From Mytilinidion resinicola (lineage: Eukaryota; Ascomycota; Dothideomycetes; Mytilinidiales; Mytilinidiaceae), in contig NW_022985441.1 in NCBI RefSeq assembly GCF_010093595.1, forward strand, positions 1,543,838 through 1,607,837: a DNA stretch of 64,000 nt. The letters run 5' to 3'. A model generated the notes under the pieces. The model saw only the letters and a program-made list of their open reading frames with translations. It had not been told where the DNA came from and did not search any database. This document shows positions 1 through 13,098 of this stretch, in pieces (position 1 is the first letter of the stretch; each line of letters opens with the position of its first letter). The translations under genes were made by a program, and so were the position numbers.

Positions 1-269
1 GGCTGAAATTTCTTGAATCTTGAGTATGGTAAGATGGCTTCAGTGCTTATTTAAAGTCTCGTTTTGAAGGAGACGTCAAAGGACCCACCAACCTCAACCG
101 CGTTCTTCCTTCACTAAGCCAAACAACTACGTCCTGCAAAGTAGACGCTTGAAGCAAACCCCCAGGCCCAAAAAAAGCCGAGCAAGGTCACTAGATCTTG
201 ATTTAAACAGGTTGCGTAAAAATGCTCATTCCACAATCACGCTCTCAACATCCCTCTCCCTTCGCATTT

Positions 270-800
270 TTACAACCCCCACCCCTTCATGATCCCAAGC
301 ACATAAGCCTCCCCAATAACCCCAAACCCGCCTCCCCTCTCCCCACCCTCCTCACCCAACCCTCTCACCACAAACGGCGCCTCACCCCCCTCAAGCACAC
401 AAACCCAACCTCCCCCAACCTCCGTCTCAAACGGCACACGCCCACAGTAACCCCCTGTCGCAACCACACAAACGCTCGCCCACGACACTCCGTAAACCGC
501 CGAATCCGTAACCAGCTTCCCACCCACCCACCCACCCCATCCACCCCCTCCTCATCCATCCACCCCGCTATTCTCATCCTCGAACGCATCAGACACGCCG
601 CCGCCCCTCACCATCCAAGTCTCGAAATCCTCACACCGCGCTTCTAGGCGGCACTTCCGTGTACCGAATCGGGGAGATTCGTCATCAGGGTCTGCGAGAA
701 GGCTTCCAGCCTCCCCTTCTCCCCGTCTACCCGTCTACATGTGATTGTTAGGGATCGGAGAGCTCCGCCGCTTCCCGTTCTCTGATACGCGGTAGGGTCT
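270..800 (-). pseudogene. Remnant of the C-terminal part of a HET-domain (heterokaryon incompatibility) protein
   Basis: Read on the minus strand, the translation matches the tail of fungal HET-domain proteins, but only by changing frame several times. Near 690-660 there is LEAFSQTLMTNLPDS, then in another frame LEARCEDFETWMVRGG, then FTECRGRAFVWLRQG near 480-450, and finally GGYCGRVPFETEVGGG, VCVLEGGEAPFVVRG and VIGEAYVLGIMKG down to 270. The last blocks correspond to the family pattern of a glycine-rich turn, 'VCVL-GG-PFVLR' and 'GEAYVHGIM-GE'. The HET core itself (SYVWG, WIDAICINQ motifs) is not visible upstream. The fragment is therefore truncated at its 5' side as well as frame-broken. 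HET proteins control non-self recognition between hyphae and often decay. Family assignment is from motif memory and is fairly secure for the last 60 residues. Confidence 0.6.
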
Positions 801-3600
801 GTGCCGGCCGCGCGCGCGCGCGCCGTCATGTTCTCAGGTAGCGACGCTACTCGAGGGTCGAAACTGGTGTAGGAGGCCCCCAGGGTGTAGAAGAGAGAGA
901 GAGAGGCGGACTCGGGGTTTGGAATGAGGGAGACGGTGCGGCGTGGTGCGTTGTGATGGGAGATGGTGGGTGTGCCGGGCTGGAGGGGTCTAGGGTACGG
1001 ATTTCTTGGTGGGGTTCGGAGAGGGGGGGCGGAGCGGATGTCATGATGGTTGTGTGTTGCTTGGTTGGTAGAGAAGTAGGCGGAGGTTGAGATGGACGAA
1101 AGGAAAGCTGAGGGGGACTTTGTGCGGGGGGTGGCTAACGGAATGGCGCTTCCTTGTGCTTTCTTCTTCAGAGGAAGTAGGACCGTCTGAGAAGCGACGG
1201 CTGTAGGTGCATTCAGGTTTGGGTAGGTTATGGAGCTAATTGTGGAAAGGCTGTGAAGTTGAAGAAGGACCCTAGCGGGCCTAGTGGAAGTAATGTTGAG
1301 CCCAGCTTCGCGTATCCGAGACGGTGAAAGGCGAGCATGAATATTTCCCTGAAGCTTCACACGGTTGAAGCATCCCCGTGGTTACCTTTGCAGGCTCCAA
1401 ACAGAGACAGTTCAAGTGTCCAATTCTCGACGTGCTGGAAATGCCGTGCGAGACTTAGTCTATATCACAGTATCATCTTCGAATCCCTTCACTGTGAGGA
1501 CCACTAGCGATTATTGCTCGGAACACACGTAGTCCAATTTAACCTCGCCGTCCTCTCTCCAAATCCCCGTTTGTGCAACAGCCTAGGGCCCCTACCGTCA
1601 ACCTCTTTCTATTCCTCCATCTGGCTTCCATAATCCGGAGAACCCTGACTCGGCACCCAGTCAGACTAATCTACCAAGTGGCGAGCCGCCCTGGCAGTCT
1701 TGAAATCCAAGGGGTGTCGCAGTGCCACCATGGGCAGGCTCCGAGCCACGCAGCGTCAGAGGCTTATGCACATAGGAAAGCTTGTTGTATTACCCCGGAA
1801 CAAGGTTCTTCGGCAGTTTCGTCTGAGCGGGGTTTGGGGATGTTGCGGACAAATAGTGGGAGTTGAGAGGGACGAGTATATATATGAGACGGAGTAGTTG
1901 TGAGGAATAGAAGGAAGGTTCGAGAGCCAAGGCGGAGTGGTTACTTTTTTCCAAGATGTGATGTACGGAATTAGCCAGAGTGTGTGTAAGATGATGGCAG
2001 GACGCATATTCTCCATCCTCACCCCGCTCTGCAACTGCAAGATCACACAATCTCACGCCACATACACACTCGTGCAGCATTCTCAAGTTCTGCATGTCGC
2101 TAAAGTGAAACCGTGTCGCTGACGAACATTCGAGGAGATCGAGGCTGCTGTAGGGGTTGCTGGGTGCCTGGTCGATATTAGCATGCTGGTATAGGGCTGG
2201 AGGGATTCAGCGCGGGGCAAGCAGGGTCCTGTTGCTGCGAGCGGGGTTCGCTCTTTGATATGACGTATACCCAGATCATACTCGGATGCCGGAGGATATT
2301 GGAAGGCGAAACGATAGTGTGGATACGGCACGCTGAAAGCAGAATGATGTCAAGGTCAGACGGAACGATTTTTAAGCCGTGGTGAGGTTATTTAGTGATT
2401 GGACTAGGGCGGTCATGCGTCATTACCGGGGTGGATGTGTCTGGATTGAATGAGGTGCATAATTGAATCTGAACCACTTGAATAAGTGAAGCGAAGTCAC
2501 CACGAAACGCCAAATCAACATTTCGTCTTGGACATCTACCACATTGGTATCTTTTGGCTAGCGATTGTGACTGAGGACAAGCGAGGTGATGTGATAAGTT
2601 GACTGCAGGATGACAGTCTGATCGAGGCTGATAGAAACGATTAGACTTGATTTGAACTGGTATAGAGCAAAAAAAGAATGACTTTCGCTGACCAAAAGCA
2701 GGCTTCTTGTCTCGGCTCCGCGTTTTGACTCTTGAGCTGATACTTATAGACAGGGAACGTATATAATAATGTAGCAGTAGAGCGGTACCTTCCGGTGACT
2801 AGTGAAGCAAAAGAAATGAAGAAGTTGTCGAAATCGCTATAAGGCTTCGCATATAGTGTTGAACATGGTACTAGGGACCTCACAAAAGGGTACTAGGATA
2901 GACCTTGTTTCAGCGAGACGAATCTGATCAGATATGCAAGCAGTCACCAGTCAGCGCACCATCCGGTCGTTCGGAAAGCCCCAGTGGTGATCTTCTGAAA
3001 GACGAGACGTGCTCGACAAGGGCTCCGGAACGAAAGGTGGTCAGATAACGGTGCTTGACGTGCCAATTGATAACCATTGACAGTCTCTCGTATGTACAAG
3101 GATGAGGCAATACGAGAGTGATTCATGCGGCTGAATGAAAATGAAAGCGGCAGCAGGTTCCGTAGTGCGAAAGTTGTTTTTGGAGAATTCAACGCTTTGA
3201 GACAGTTCAAGCAGGATCAAGATGTATCAGCCAGGGACTCCTTAGAGGACAAAGGAGCCTGCAGTGAGGCATGGATGGGAAATCGCGGCAACAAGTAGTA
3301 TGCGCCCCGCATGACTCTCAGACCACATTACCCCCTGTGCTCTGCAGCGGTTGAGGCGTGTGGATGCTGGGGTTTACGTTGGCCCAACTGGGTGAGGAGG
3401 GTCAGGTTTGCTTTTGAAATATGGACAAGAACGTGTTAGAAGGGCGATATCTGGCAACGGTTAAGGTCCGTGAGCAATAGCTGTGAAACCTCAACGCATG
3501 GCATGCAGAGGGTGGCAAGTAGTGGTACAGCATGCTTGACAGCCCCAGGCAGCGATTGTACGACAAGATCGACGTCCGACACACTCCATACCACGTACTC
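801..3600. other. Gene-poor stretch, no supported gene
   Basis: No reading frame here has recognisable motifs or a convincing exon structure. A (CG)n microsatellite lies near 809-822 and a (GA)n tract near 892-905. The 238-codon minus-strand frame ending at 644 is largely low complexity and joins the HET remnant only at its last 30 or so residues. From about 1900 to 3250 the DNA is richer in A+T, with many stops in all frames. Confidence 0.5.
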
Positions 3601-5264
3601 GGTCTAAAGAGTGGATCGTGAAGTTGAGGCCGATGTTTTGCCAGGACAACTACCTACATATTTGGCCTGGCGGTGGGCGTTACCAATGGCGACGGAGTGG
3701 CACTGTGGCACCTCTGCGAGCCGCAAGTCGTACGACGGGCGTTCTTTAGCAGTTTGTAGCCTCTGCAGAATAGCACAGCAGGGGAGTCTAGGTGTGGTAC
3801 TAGAATTCGTAGTGGCGCACGCCCTGCGGCAAAGGAGCTGGCGGGTGGTTCCTTGGTTGCGTAAGAAAAGGGGTCTCTGCCGGAGGCTGGGGCTGGCAGC
3901 TGGCCATCAGCCACGCGAGAGGGCAGATCTCCCTACAACGGTGCGCGCTGGAGGGGATTGCAGCGTTTCGACGGCGAGTGTCCGGCACAGGGCAGCTGAA
4001 GCCAGACCACTCGAGCTGGATGGCGTGCCATACAGAGGTACCAAAGCAGACATGCTCTCGGACAGGCCGCCGACGTCCAACAGCACCATCAGATGCCAAC
4101 ACCAGGGGCAGCTGCAGCGTGTCACTGTGCTAAGCAGGGAGCCTGCGTTCGCGGTCGCCTCAAAATGTGGAGGCTGGGATGGCCGTTGATGAAACACGCC
4201 TCTAAGCCGCAGCGGGATAGCGGATCGGAGGAGTTGTCACGCGAGGCATCGTGGGATTTGCCGCGATTCATGGCGCGATAGAACGACTCGCAAAGTTACG
4301 TTCGCGGTGCTGCTATCGACGCTCTGGGCCGTCGTCCCGCGCCGGAGTGGGAGGGGAGGAGTTGGAGATCCAGACGAAGACGCTCACGATGCAGGGTGTC
4401 TGTAAGCTGCATGAGAAGAGCGGTGCTGCTCCCAGGAGAAAAGCGTTTCTGCACGACCAATTTCCTCAGCAGCGGATCGGCAGAGCGCACCTGGGTAGTT
4501 ATGTATGCTATGTCAGTGGAGCAGAATTGTGCTGGAATGAGGCGCGGACGAGCTGCGATGTGATGTCTCTGCTGCCAATCTCCTCGGCGTGTGGCATCCA
4601 TCGGGAGCGCACTCGCCCGCTGTGCGCCGTAGGACAATCCTCAGCGTCGAGGAGGCATCACGCTGCGAACACGCCGCGGGTGAATGTCTGTCTGGAGCGC
4701 ATCTATTGCAGCACAGCACAACAACAAAACGCGTCGCGATCACGCCCGCAGCGCCCACCACCCACGACCCTGCCACAGCGGCCGGCGCAGGGGCATCTCC
4801 AGCATCTTGCGCAGCCTAGCCGCTCCACCGTCGCCCATGCTTGGCGGCTTTTCCGCGCCCACGCAGCCAGCAGCTCTCCTATCACCTCTGTTACCCCTGG
4901 AACTAGTTAGCCCCCGAGCAGCGTGCACTATCCCTCCTCCGCAACGGTGCCTGCGCGCGCCCATCGCTCGCAAAAAAACATCGTCGCCCTCGGCCTGCAC
5001 TCCTCATACTTACATTCACTCCTCCCGCCCGCCATCCTCTCTGCCGCATAGTGCTGTTACGGCCCGGCTGCTCTCCCGCCTACAGCCAGCGTCCACGTTG
5101 CGCGTCGCTTCACCAACCATTTCGCATGCCCAGCCACAACTCTCCCCACCCACCTACCTGCGACCCGGCAATTCTCCCACGGCACCCAGCTGCTTAACCA
5201 GAGCACCCAAGGAACCATTGCGCACGCCCCTCCACCGCCCAAGAGCGGCCGCCTGCCCGCCCAC
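3601..5264 (+). promoter_or_regulatory. Long GC-rich upstream region and leader of the kinesin gene
   Basis: About 1.7 kb ahead of the kinesin start is GC-rich. From about 4730 onward it becomes C/T-rich on the plus strand, the usual look of a fungal 5' leader just ahead of an initiation codon. Several overlapping open frames of 60-219 codons run through it on both strands. They have no family motifs and skewed Arg/Pro/Ser/Ala composition, so I treat them as by-products of GC content or as possible upstream ORFs. Confidence 0.4.
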
Positions 5265-8200
5265 ATGGCATCCTCACCTCCCGGGTCTCCAGCTGGCGGG
5301 ATCCAGCGCCCCATGTCTGCCATGATCCGCCCGAACCGCAGCTCAAGTCGCATGAGCATGAGCAGCAAGCACGGCGGCGGCGGCAGTCGCGCGTCTGACG
5401 AGGACGGCAAGACTGCAGTGAAAGTCGGTAGGTTGGCGCGTATACACATGCACCCTTCCCCGCGACGAGCATCAACAACTGACGTCTAATGCAGCTGTCC
5501 GCGTCCGACCTCCACTTAAACCCTCAGATCCAGGCTACGAGCTCGTGCCCCAGCGATTCCGCGCCTCGACATGTGCTACCGCCACCGAAACAAATCTCAC
5601 CGTCGAATCCGCCCAGGGCAAGAAGTTGTTTGTGTTTGATCGCGTCTTCGGCGAGGACACCGACCAAGAAGGCGTGTGGGAGTACCTCTGCGAGAGCGTA
5701 AACTCTTTCGTGCAGGGCTACAATGTCTCCATCCTGGCCTACGGGCAATCGGGCGCTGGAAAGTCCTATACCATGGGTACCACCGGACCCGCCGAGCAAG
5801 CCGATCCAAAAATCATGGGTATGGCCCATTTCGAATCTCTTGGCCTTTCTCTCTTGGCCTATCCATCTTCGACTCTCATAGTCTCTGCGCAGCACTACGC
5901 CATGGTTGTGAATGTCCGCTAACGACCCTTCAGGTGTCATTCCTCGAGCTGCGGATTTGCTGTTCGAGAAACTCACAGGAAGACCGGCCGGACGCAGGCC
6001 CGGTACAGGGCTTCGTGCCCCGTCCAGATACTCCACAGTTGGCCTTCCAGCCGCGTCGAATCTCTCAAAGCCTGCAGACAAGAGCTGGCAGTTGAAGGCC
6101 ACCTATGTTGAGGTACTGTTTTCCAATCAAGGCACGCGGCGTACATCTAACCTGTATTAGATATACAATGAGCAGCTACGAGATCTTCTGGTCCCCGAGC
6201 ATGTTCCTATGCACGAACGCACCACAGTGTCCATACGAGAGGATACTAAAGGCAGGATCCTTCTGACAGGACTCACCCAAATTACCATCAACTCAGTCGA
6301 GGACTTGCTCAACGCACTGAATTTCGGTTCCTCTATCCGACAGACAGACGCGACGGCTGTTAATGCTAAATCCTCCCGTTCACATGCGGTATTCTCCCTG
6401 AATCTTATCCAGAAAAAGAGCTCCACTGCACCCACTTCCGCCCGAGAAAAGCGATTTTCGGTACCAATTGAGGCCATGTCCGGTGGTAACGAGAACTGGG
6501 TCACGGTGGACAGCAAGCTCCATTTCGTCGATCTGGCTGGGAGTGAGCGGTTGAAGAACACGCAAGCCCTCGGAGATCGAGCGAAGGAAGGGATTTCGAT
6601 CAATGCTGGTCTTGCCAGTCTAGGGAAAGTTATCTCGCAGCTGTCGTCCCGAGCAGCTGGATCACACGTTTCCTACCGCGATTCGAGACTCACCCGGCTC
6701 CTTCAGGACTCTCTCGGAGGTAACGCCATCACATATATGGTGGCATGTGTGAATCCCGTCGAATTCCATCTCAGCGAGACACTGAACACTGTCCAATATG
6801 CGCAGCGAGCCAGAGCTATTCAAAGCAAGCCGCAAATCCAGCAAACCTCCGACGACAGTGACAAACAAGCAACAATCGAGCGGTTACGGGCAGAAGTGTC
6901 TTTTCTGCGTGATCAGATCCGATTGTCCGAGAGGACAGAAAGAAAGAAGAATGCTCCCCAAGAGAGGGCCGAACGGCAGAACGAACGCGAAGCCGATCTC
7001 CAGAACCAGCTGTTGGATATGCAGGAGAACTTTTCAAAGCTTAGTAACCGTCACGCAAAGCTCATCTCTGAAATCTCGAAAGTTCGCGAAGGCGGCAACT
7101 CCGAAGACACGCCGACCCTCAAGGATACGATAGGCGACAACGCGCTAGAGAGGCTGAAACGGTCCAGCTCGTTTGCTGAAGCTGTGGAGCAGGTAGTGTT
7201 GGAATACGAACGGACTATCCAGTCTTTGGAGGCAAACCTGTCTAATACTAGGAGTTCTTTGTCCAACAACGAAAGTTCATTGCTCGAAAGGGAGACGAAG
7301 ATCGCGTACCTGGAGAGCCATGCCCAACAGCTTCAGGCTAGAATCCAGAAATCTGCGGATCGTGAAGCAAACAACGAGCAATATCTGCGCGACCTCGAGG
7401 CTAGAGTAGATGGTGTGATATCTGGGGAAGAGAAGAGCAGTACTGTTATTCAAGAGCTCCGGAAAGAGCTGGCGAGAACTAAGGAGAATGAGGCTAGCTG
7501 TGAGGAGTACATTTCTACGCTCGAAGAGCGGCTCGCAGAGGCGGATCAGGACCATGAGATGATGCAAAGAGAGATTGATCGCCTAACACACGTTGTTGAA
7601 CGCCAGCGAAGCATAGGGAAGCTCGACAATCTGCTCTACGAGCTAGATGACATCCGCCGCACCGACGCCAACGACACCGAATCGCTTGTAAACGGGCACT
7701 CGAAGAAAGATAGCGACCCATTCCTCGAGAAGAGGTCTTCCGTCGGGAGCAGTACTAGGCAGCTGAATGGCCATGTCGAGTCAATCGAAGAGGAGGATCT
7801 CGAGCGACCAACGTCTGCCGGAGCCTCTGAATCTCACGCCGTTGATGGGGAGCGAACCGAGGACCACGAGCACGAGCAAACCGAAAGCTTAGCCCCTACG
7901 GAGTTGAACGATCTAACTCAAAGCCCGGCGCAATCAAAATTCGTTGCCGACAAGCTTGAAAATGTCACGCAGGAGCTTTTCGATCTGCGCATGGAGCACG
8001 AAACTACTGTCGTGGATTTTGAAAAGCTCGCCAATAAGTACCAGGAAGCACTGCGAACTTTGGCTGCACTACAGGATACTGTGGATGAAGCGCGCCACCG
8101 TACACCTTCCTCTACATCATCTCGACCATCATCTTTTTTAGCGGACGCGGGGGTGAACGGGCTAAGAGAAGCAGACGGACAACCGTCATCCTCGCGGACC

Positions 8201-10732
8201 TTGTCATCGGAATTGTCCTTGCTTGGGGAGTCTACTGGTGCCTCCAATATGGAGGACGACTCGTTCAACACAGCCGACACATCTGATGCTGAGACAGCGC
8301 AAGTTAACGCCGGTTTTGCGGACCACTCGGAGGCGCAGGACGAGGCCACACTGGCTCAGGAGATGGAGATGTTGAAGAGATTGCATGCAGAGAAGGAGCA
8401 GCGTGTTGCAGAGCTCAATCGCAGCTATGAGGAGCTACACGAGAAACACCAAGACACCCTTGACTACGTCGAGGAGCTGAAGTCCGAAGTTCAGAAGGCC
8501 CAGATGGCTCGCCCGTCTTCACCTACGATACAGATTATCCGTCGCAAGTCGAGCCAGAACGTCGTTGCTACTGATCGGGCGAATCGTTCGTTTGCGTCGC
8601 TTCGTAATCTGGCCCTCGAGAACTTCGAAGATCAGCCCGACGTTATCCAGAATTTCGAAGTGAACCTCAACGCCATCATGACAGAACTCCACTCACGTTC
8701 AGAGCGTGTCACAGCACTGGAGAACGAGGTTGCATCAGTGCGCAAAGAAATGGAGAGCAAGATGAAGTTCATTAGTGGCCTTCAGAAGGAACGGTCCAGC
8801 TTGAAAGCATCTTCCCCACTGGACATCTCTGTCGTGTCTTCCATGCGCGATCAGTTATTGCAGAGTGAGGGCCAGATCGAAGCGCTCAAGGAAAGCCACT
8901 CTAGCCGGGAACAAGAATTGCAGAATCAGGTTGAGAGCCTCAGGTCTTCTCTACGGGCTCACAACTTACCGGAAGAGCCCGCGTCCCCGATGCCCGGCCA
9001 ATTTGTCGAGACACCCGCCCCAGAGGCATCCCGAGAATTAGGATCTGCCAACGCCGAGAGCCATCAGAAGCAAATCATCGAACTCCAGGAAGAAGTTCAA
9101 AAGTGGCAATCCAAGCACGACGCTAGCGTGCAATCTATGAAGCAGTCCGAAAGGGACCTTCAGGAAACCATCCGAAATTTGGAGACTGAGATGCGTAACA
9201 TGCAGGCTCAGAATGTGGCACTGGAGGAGCAATCGGGAGCGCAACATGGAGAAGTTGTGGCCAACCTGCAACAGGAGATCGACCATCACAAATCTAAAGC
9301 TGCTAGCAATGCAGCTCGTCTTGCCGAACTCGAGCAGTCCCACGCCAACATCATCAAGCAGGTTGAGGAGGACTCCAACTCAAGGGAACTCACCGAGAAA
9401 GAGTTGCGTACACACCGGTCTTTGGTGTCGAACCTAGAGAACCAGCTTGAGGAGCACAAGTCTGCCATGGCTATCAACCAGCAAAGCCTCGAATCCATGA
9501 AGGAGTCTCATGCGAATCAGCTAATCGCTGTTCAAAATGAGTCGAATGAGAAGCTTGCAGCTCAATTGAGCGAGCATGCTGCCGCCACTGCTGCGCTCAA
9601 GGAGGAGCTAGCGAAGGCGCAGTCTCAACACCAGGACAGCACATACATCATTCAGACAGAGCTCGAGAAGGCCCAGGGAACATTGACCAACCTTCTGGCG
9701 GCTGCTTCCAAGGTATTGAACGAGGACACAGATGCGGACAGGCTCCAGTCTCACCTTGAATCACTTGTGGAAGGCAGAAAGACTCTCCTCGCTCAATACG
9801 AGCAAGCCTCTAAAGACTTGGAGGCTGCTCGGGCCGAGCTTTCAACCGCGGCAGCTAATGTCACTGCTTTGGAAAGTGCAGTTGGGGAACTCAAGTCTAT
9901 CAATGCAGATACCTTGAAGGAGCTTGAGAAGGTCAGTGAGAAGGAGAAGAAGAGCTCTAACTTAGTACAAGAGCTGGAAGACCAACTCAGCCAGAACTGG
10001 GATCAGCATGAGATGGCCAACAATAGGCTTTCCGCACTCCAGACCGAACGTCAAGTTCAGTACGAGGGGATCAATCAAGCAAAGCATGAACTAGAGCGAC
10101 AATTGGACGAAGCTCAGGCGAGAATCGCACTGCTCGAGTCCCAGCTTGGAGATACAAAGCGCAATTCGCAACACCGCGAGTCTCTGGACCCCAGGGATGC
10201 CTCTCTTCAGCGATCGAATTCTGCAAACTCCAACCTCCGAAAGAGCGCGTCTCACACTTCTCTACCATCACCTCCACCAGCGATTCCCCTGCCGCCGCTC
10301 CCAGGAAGCCCTCCACCAACTGGTGTCAATGCTCCTTCACCGCCTACATCTCGTCACCAGAGCAAAGACATCGCACATGCGCAGCTAGTTGAAGATCAGG
10401 AGGCCCGCATTCGAACCATAGAGAAGCATCTATTCGCCGAGAAGCAGCTTACTGCTACCCTCGAAGATGCCTTGACTGACCTCGAGTCGTCTAGCACGAA
10501 GACGAAGGCGGAGATGGAGTCATGGAAGAAGAAGTGCAACACACTAGAAGAAGAGGTTGTTGCCATGAGGAAAGAGCGTAGCCTCGCCCGCCACTCGCTG
10601 CAAGCAGTTGAGGAAGAACGAAGCGCTAGATTGCGTGTTGAAGCCGAACGTGCCCACCTTGAGGCTCGAATGGCAACTCTGAGCAAGAACCAGAACAAGA
10701 AGAAGTCGAAGGGCACACTCAACTGCTTCTAG
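5265..10732 (+). CDS. Kinesin with N-terminal motor and long coiled coil, kinesin-4-like
   Basis: Four exons: 5265-5427, 5495-5818, 5934-6112 and 6161-10732, giving 1745 residues. All introns are GT...AG (donors GTAGGT, GTATGG, GTACTG). The motor spans about residues 51-435. Its P-loop reads AYGQSGAGKSYTMG (138-145 core), switch I NAKSSRSH (290-297) and switch II DLAGSER (346-352), followed by YRDSRLTRLLQDSLGGN and the neck-side ETLNTVQYAQRARAI. A basic, glycine/proline-rich insertion follows KLTGRPAG in the motor. From about 450 almost to the end the protein is heptad-rich coiled coil, broken by Ser/Glu-rich spacers and by a proline stretch SPPPAIPLPPLPGSPPP near 1591-1607. It should be a plus-end microtubule motor. 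The motor C-terminal half is closest to kinesin-4 (KIF4/KIF21 type), but subfamily is inference. Start chosen because the short Ser/Arg-rich head joins the motor in frame. Confidence 0.93.
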
Positions 10733-12330
10733 TTGGATCTGCAGCACAAACTTGACGGCGCTCTGAGACGGAGCAAATCAGATCTCCAAACGATACATCT
10801 CACCCCTTTTTGCACACGTTCACGACACCGACCTTTTTTTCGGATTCTTTGGCGCTATTCGGACGACGGAACACTGTTTCATACCCCCATACAACATACT
10901 TTTTGCTTCTTGCCTTCTTTGCACATCTTCCGGTTGCAAACATGTCGTTACGTAGACGATCTGAAACGATGCTTTTGGACCAGTTCATACCCTCCAACCT
11001 GTTTTCCAATGCTGGCGAGGAAATTATGGTCAAATCGAAACGGAAAAGCTTTTTCTAATCGCACGAAGACAAGCGAATCCTCATCTCTTTTCCTTCCTTG
11101 ATGTCTTTCTGTAACTCTTTAACCCAGCACAAACCTTTCAATACCCTTCACCCAATGTCTTTTATGCCGAATCTTGCCTTCACACACCCTCCACATTTTG
11201 CTTGGTGTTTGGTGGACTTTACAACTTTTATTAAACAAGCGGCTTTATGGGACTTCTTCTCTTTCTGGGGCCTCCCCTGTCTTTCTACTTTCCTTTCTTC
11301 AACGACATAATTCGAGGCTTACCGGTAAAATTGTCTCTTGGAGGAAGGGATGGGGAAACACAAATCTTTTCTTCTCTTTCCTCATTCAGTGGGAGAGATA
11401 TGGCGGGGAATATGAGAATCGAGCTAATTACGGGAAAGAAAGAAAGAAATCACACATTTGAAATGAGCGAAGGAAGGAAGGATGAAATCATCCGGCTTGG
11501 GAGCATATTCCCCCAATTTCAGTGTTTCTTGCTTGTTCTTGCTATTTTGCGGCTCCTCTGGCCTGGCGAGAAAGTAGATAAGCATTTTCTACGAGCTGCC
11601 TTTGTGTGCGGCGACGGACCGGTTGCGTGCGGTTAGCTGCTCAGTTACATACCCCCTCCCTTACAAGGCCGTCTTAGATAGCTTTTTGTGTGCGTGTGGT
11701 TTCTTTTTGAGAGTCAAATGGAGACGGTTCTTATATTTTCTTTGCTTCCTCTATGACGTGACGACGTGACTAAATGGCATTTCTTGTTAGAGTAATATGA
11801 GCCGCACACCATTTCCACAGAATTCCTTCATCCACAGCCGCGATCCACCACGATCAAAGCCAGCAAATAGGCGGACACCACGTCTTCCCAACTCGTCACT
11901 TCAGGCATGGTGGCTATGCGCTCTCAGATTGCCCGGGTGGTTTTCCGATAAATCTGGATCGTGTGCGGCACGATACGCGTCCGGCATGCACGGGCTATCG
12001 CTTGCACGGATCGCCCAAATGTGGATCTGAGCGCCTTTGGTGATGGGACTCCCCCGAAAGAAAGCAAAAGAAAAAGAAAAGAAGCGAAAATGTGTCTAAC
12101 TACGGATGGTGGTCAGTCAGCTGGAGCGAATTCCTGTCGAGGATATGCACGAAAATGTGGTGAGGTGTACTTCCTAGGAACCACGCACGCCCACGCTCGA
12201 ACTCACGGTTTTGCAAGCGAGCTTTTCTATCTCTGTCTTCACACGATACACGAATAGCTGTTTTTCCCAGTTTTTTTTTATCAGTCCTCTCAACCCTCTC
12301 AACCCTTCTCGTCCTTCCAACCCCCTCTCT

Positions 12331-12344
12331 CCCCCCCCCCCCCC
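12331..12344. repeat. Poly-C tract
   Basis: An uninterrupted run of 14 C within a longer C/T-rich strand. Runs like this are prone to length error in sequencing. Confidence 0.9.
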
Positions 12345-12679
12345 AAAATCCTAAACTAAAGTAACCACCCCACTCTCCCCTTCCTACCCGCCCCCAACAA
12401 CCCCAACCCCGCAGAATGACCAACGAGCCCGAGACCTGGCTCGTCTGGGTGTGGCGCTGGGTACGGCATCCCATTGTCTCAGCCACTGGCGGGTTCGACG
12501 GAGCCTGAGGCTGCTTCATCGGAGCCAAGCATCATACCGACGGGGACAGAGGGCGAGGCTGAGGAAAGGGTGGTGGTGCCGCAGGTGAAGGCGGGCGGGC
12601 ATCAGGTGGGGTTGGCGTTGGAGTTGGAGCAGTAGGGGGGAGAGAGAGGTGGTTCGGGGGGTTGATAGGGTATGTGGGA

Positions 12680-12755
12680 AGAGGAGGGTGGAAGGCAGAG
12701 GGTGGAAGGTAGAGGGTGGAGAAGAAGGGTAGAGGGTGGAGGGTGGAGAAAGAGG
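12680..12755. repeat. Purine minisatellite, unit about 12 bases
   Basis: Imperfect tandem copies of a unit close to AGAGGGTGGAAGG, with variants ending in GAGAA, repeat about six times on the plus strand. The strand is almost pure G and A. The translated frames across it are artefacts of the repeat. Confidence 0.75.
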
Positions 12756-13098
12756 ATGGTTAGATGTGCGAAGCGAACAAGAGTTGATGTTTCTTTCAGG
12801 AGCCAACGAAGGGGCGACGAGGGGAGACAATGGTGCATCCTATGGAGCGGATATGGAAGCATCTGTGGATCGAGTTGCAATTGGTTGTGTAGAGGGGGTT
12901 GGCCGTAGGACTGAAGGATGTTATTATGGTACAGACGTACGATAGACGAGAGGGGTGCCGGGCCCGTTGTTACTCAAGAGGATGGTCTAGTCTTCTATTG
13001 ATTCATGTCGTTTTATTCTTAACTTATGAAACGTCGCCTGAGGGCAATCCGCGCCATACGCCCCAAGAACCTGCTCTTCCAAACTTCTAGTCCTCACC

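Larger units (their letters stand above)
10733..13098. other. Kinesin 3' region and gene-free spacer
   Basis: T-rich sequence after the kinesin stop (10733 to about 11800) looks like a long 3' untranslated region. The rest holds homopolymer and purine-rich repeats. A short ATG frame at 12416 and an overlapping frame ending near 12634 have protein-like composition but cannot be joined by a believable intron. I see no supported gene. Confidence 0.45.

Noticed and set aside
222..647. 141-codon plus-strand frame
   Set aside because: Antisense to the HET remnant, and almost wholly Pro/Thr/His/Asn low complexity.
12416..12634. Small gene starting MTNEPETW and ending LALELEQ
   Set aside because: The two parts are in different frames, and the only GT...AG pairs between them would give introns under 40 bases.
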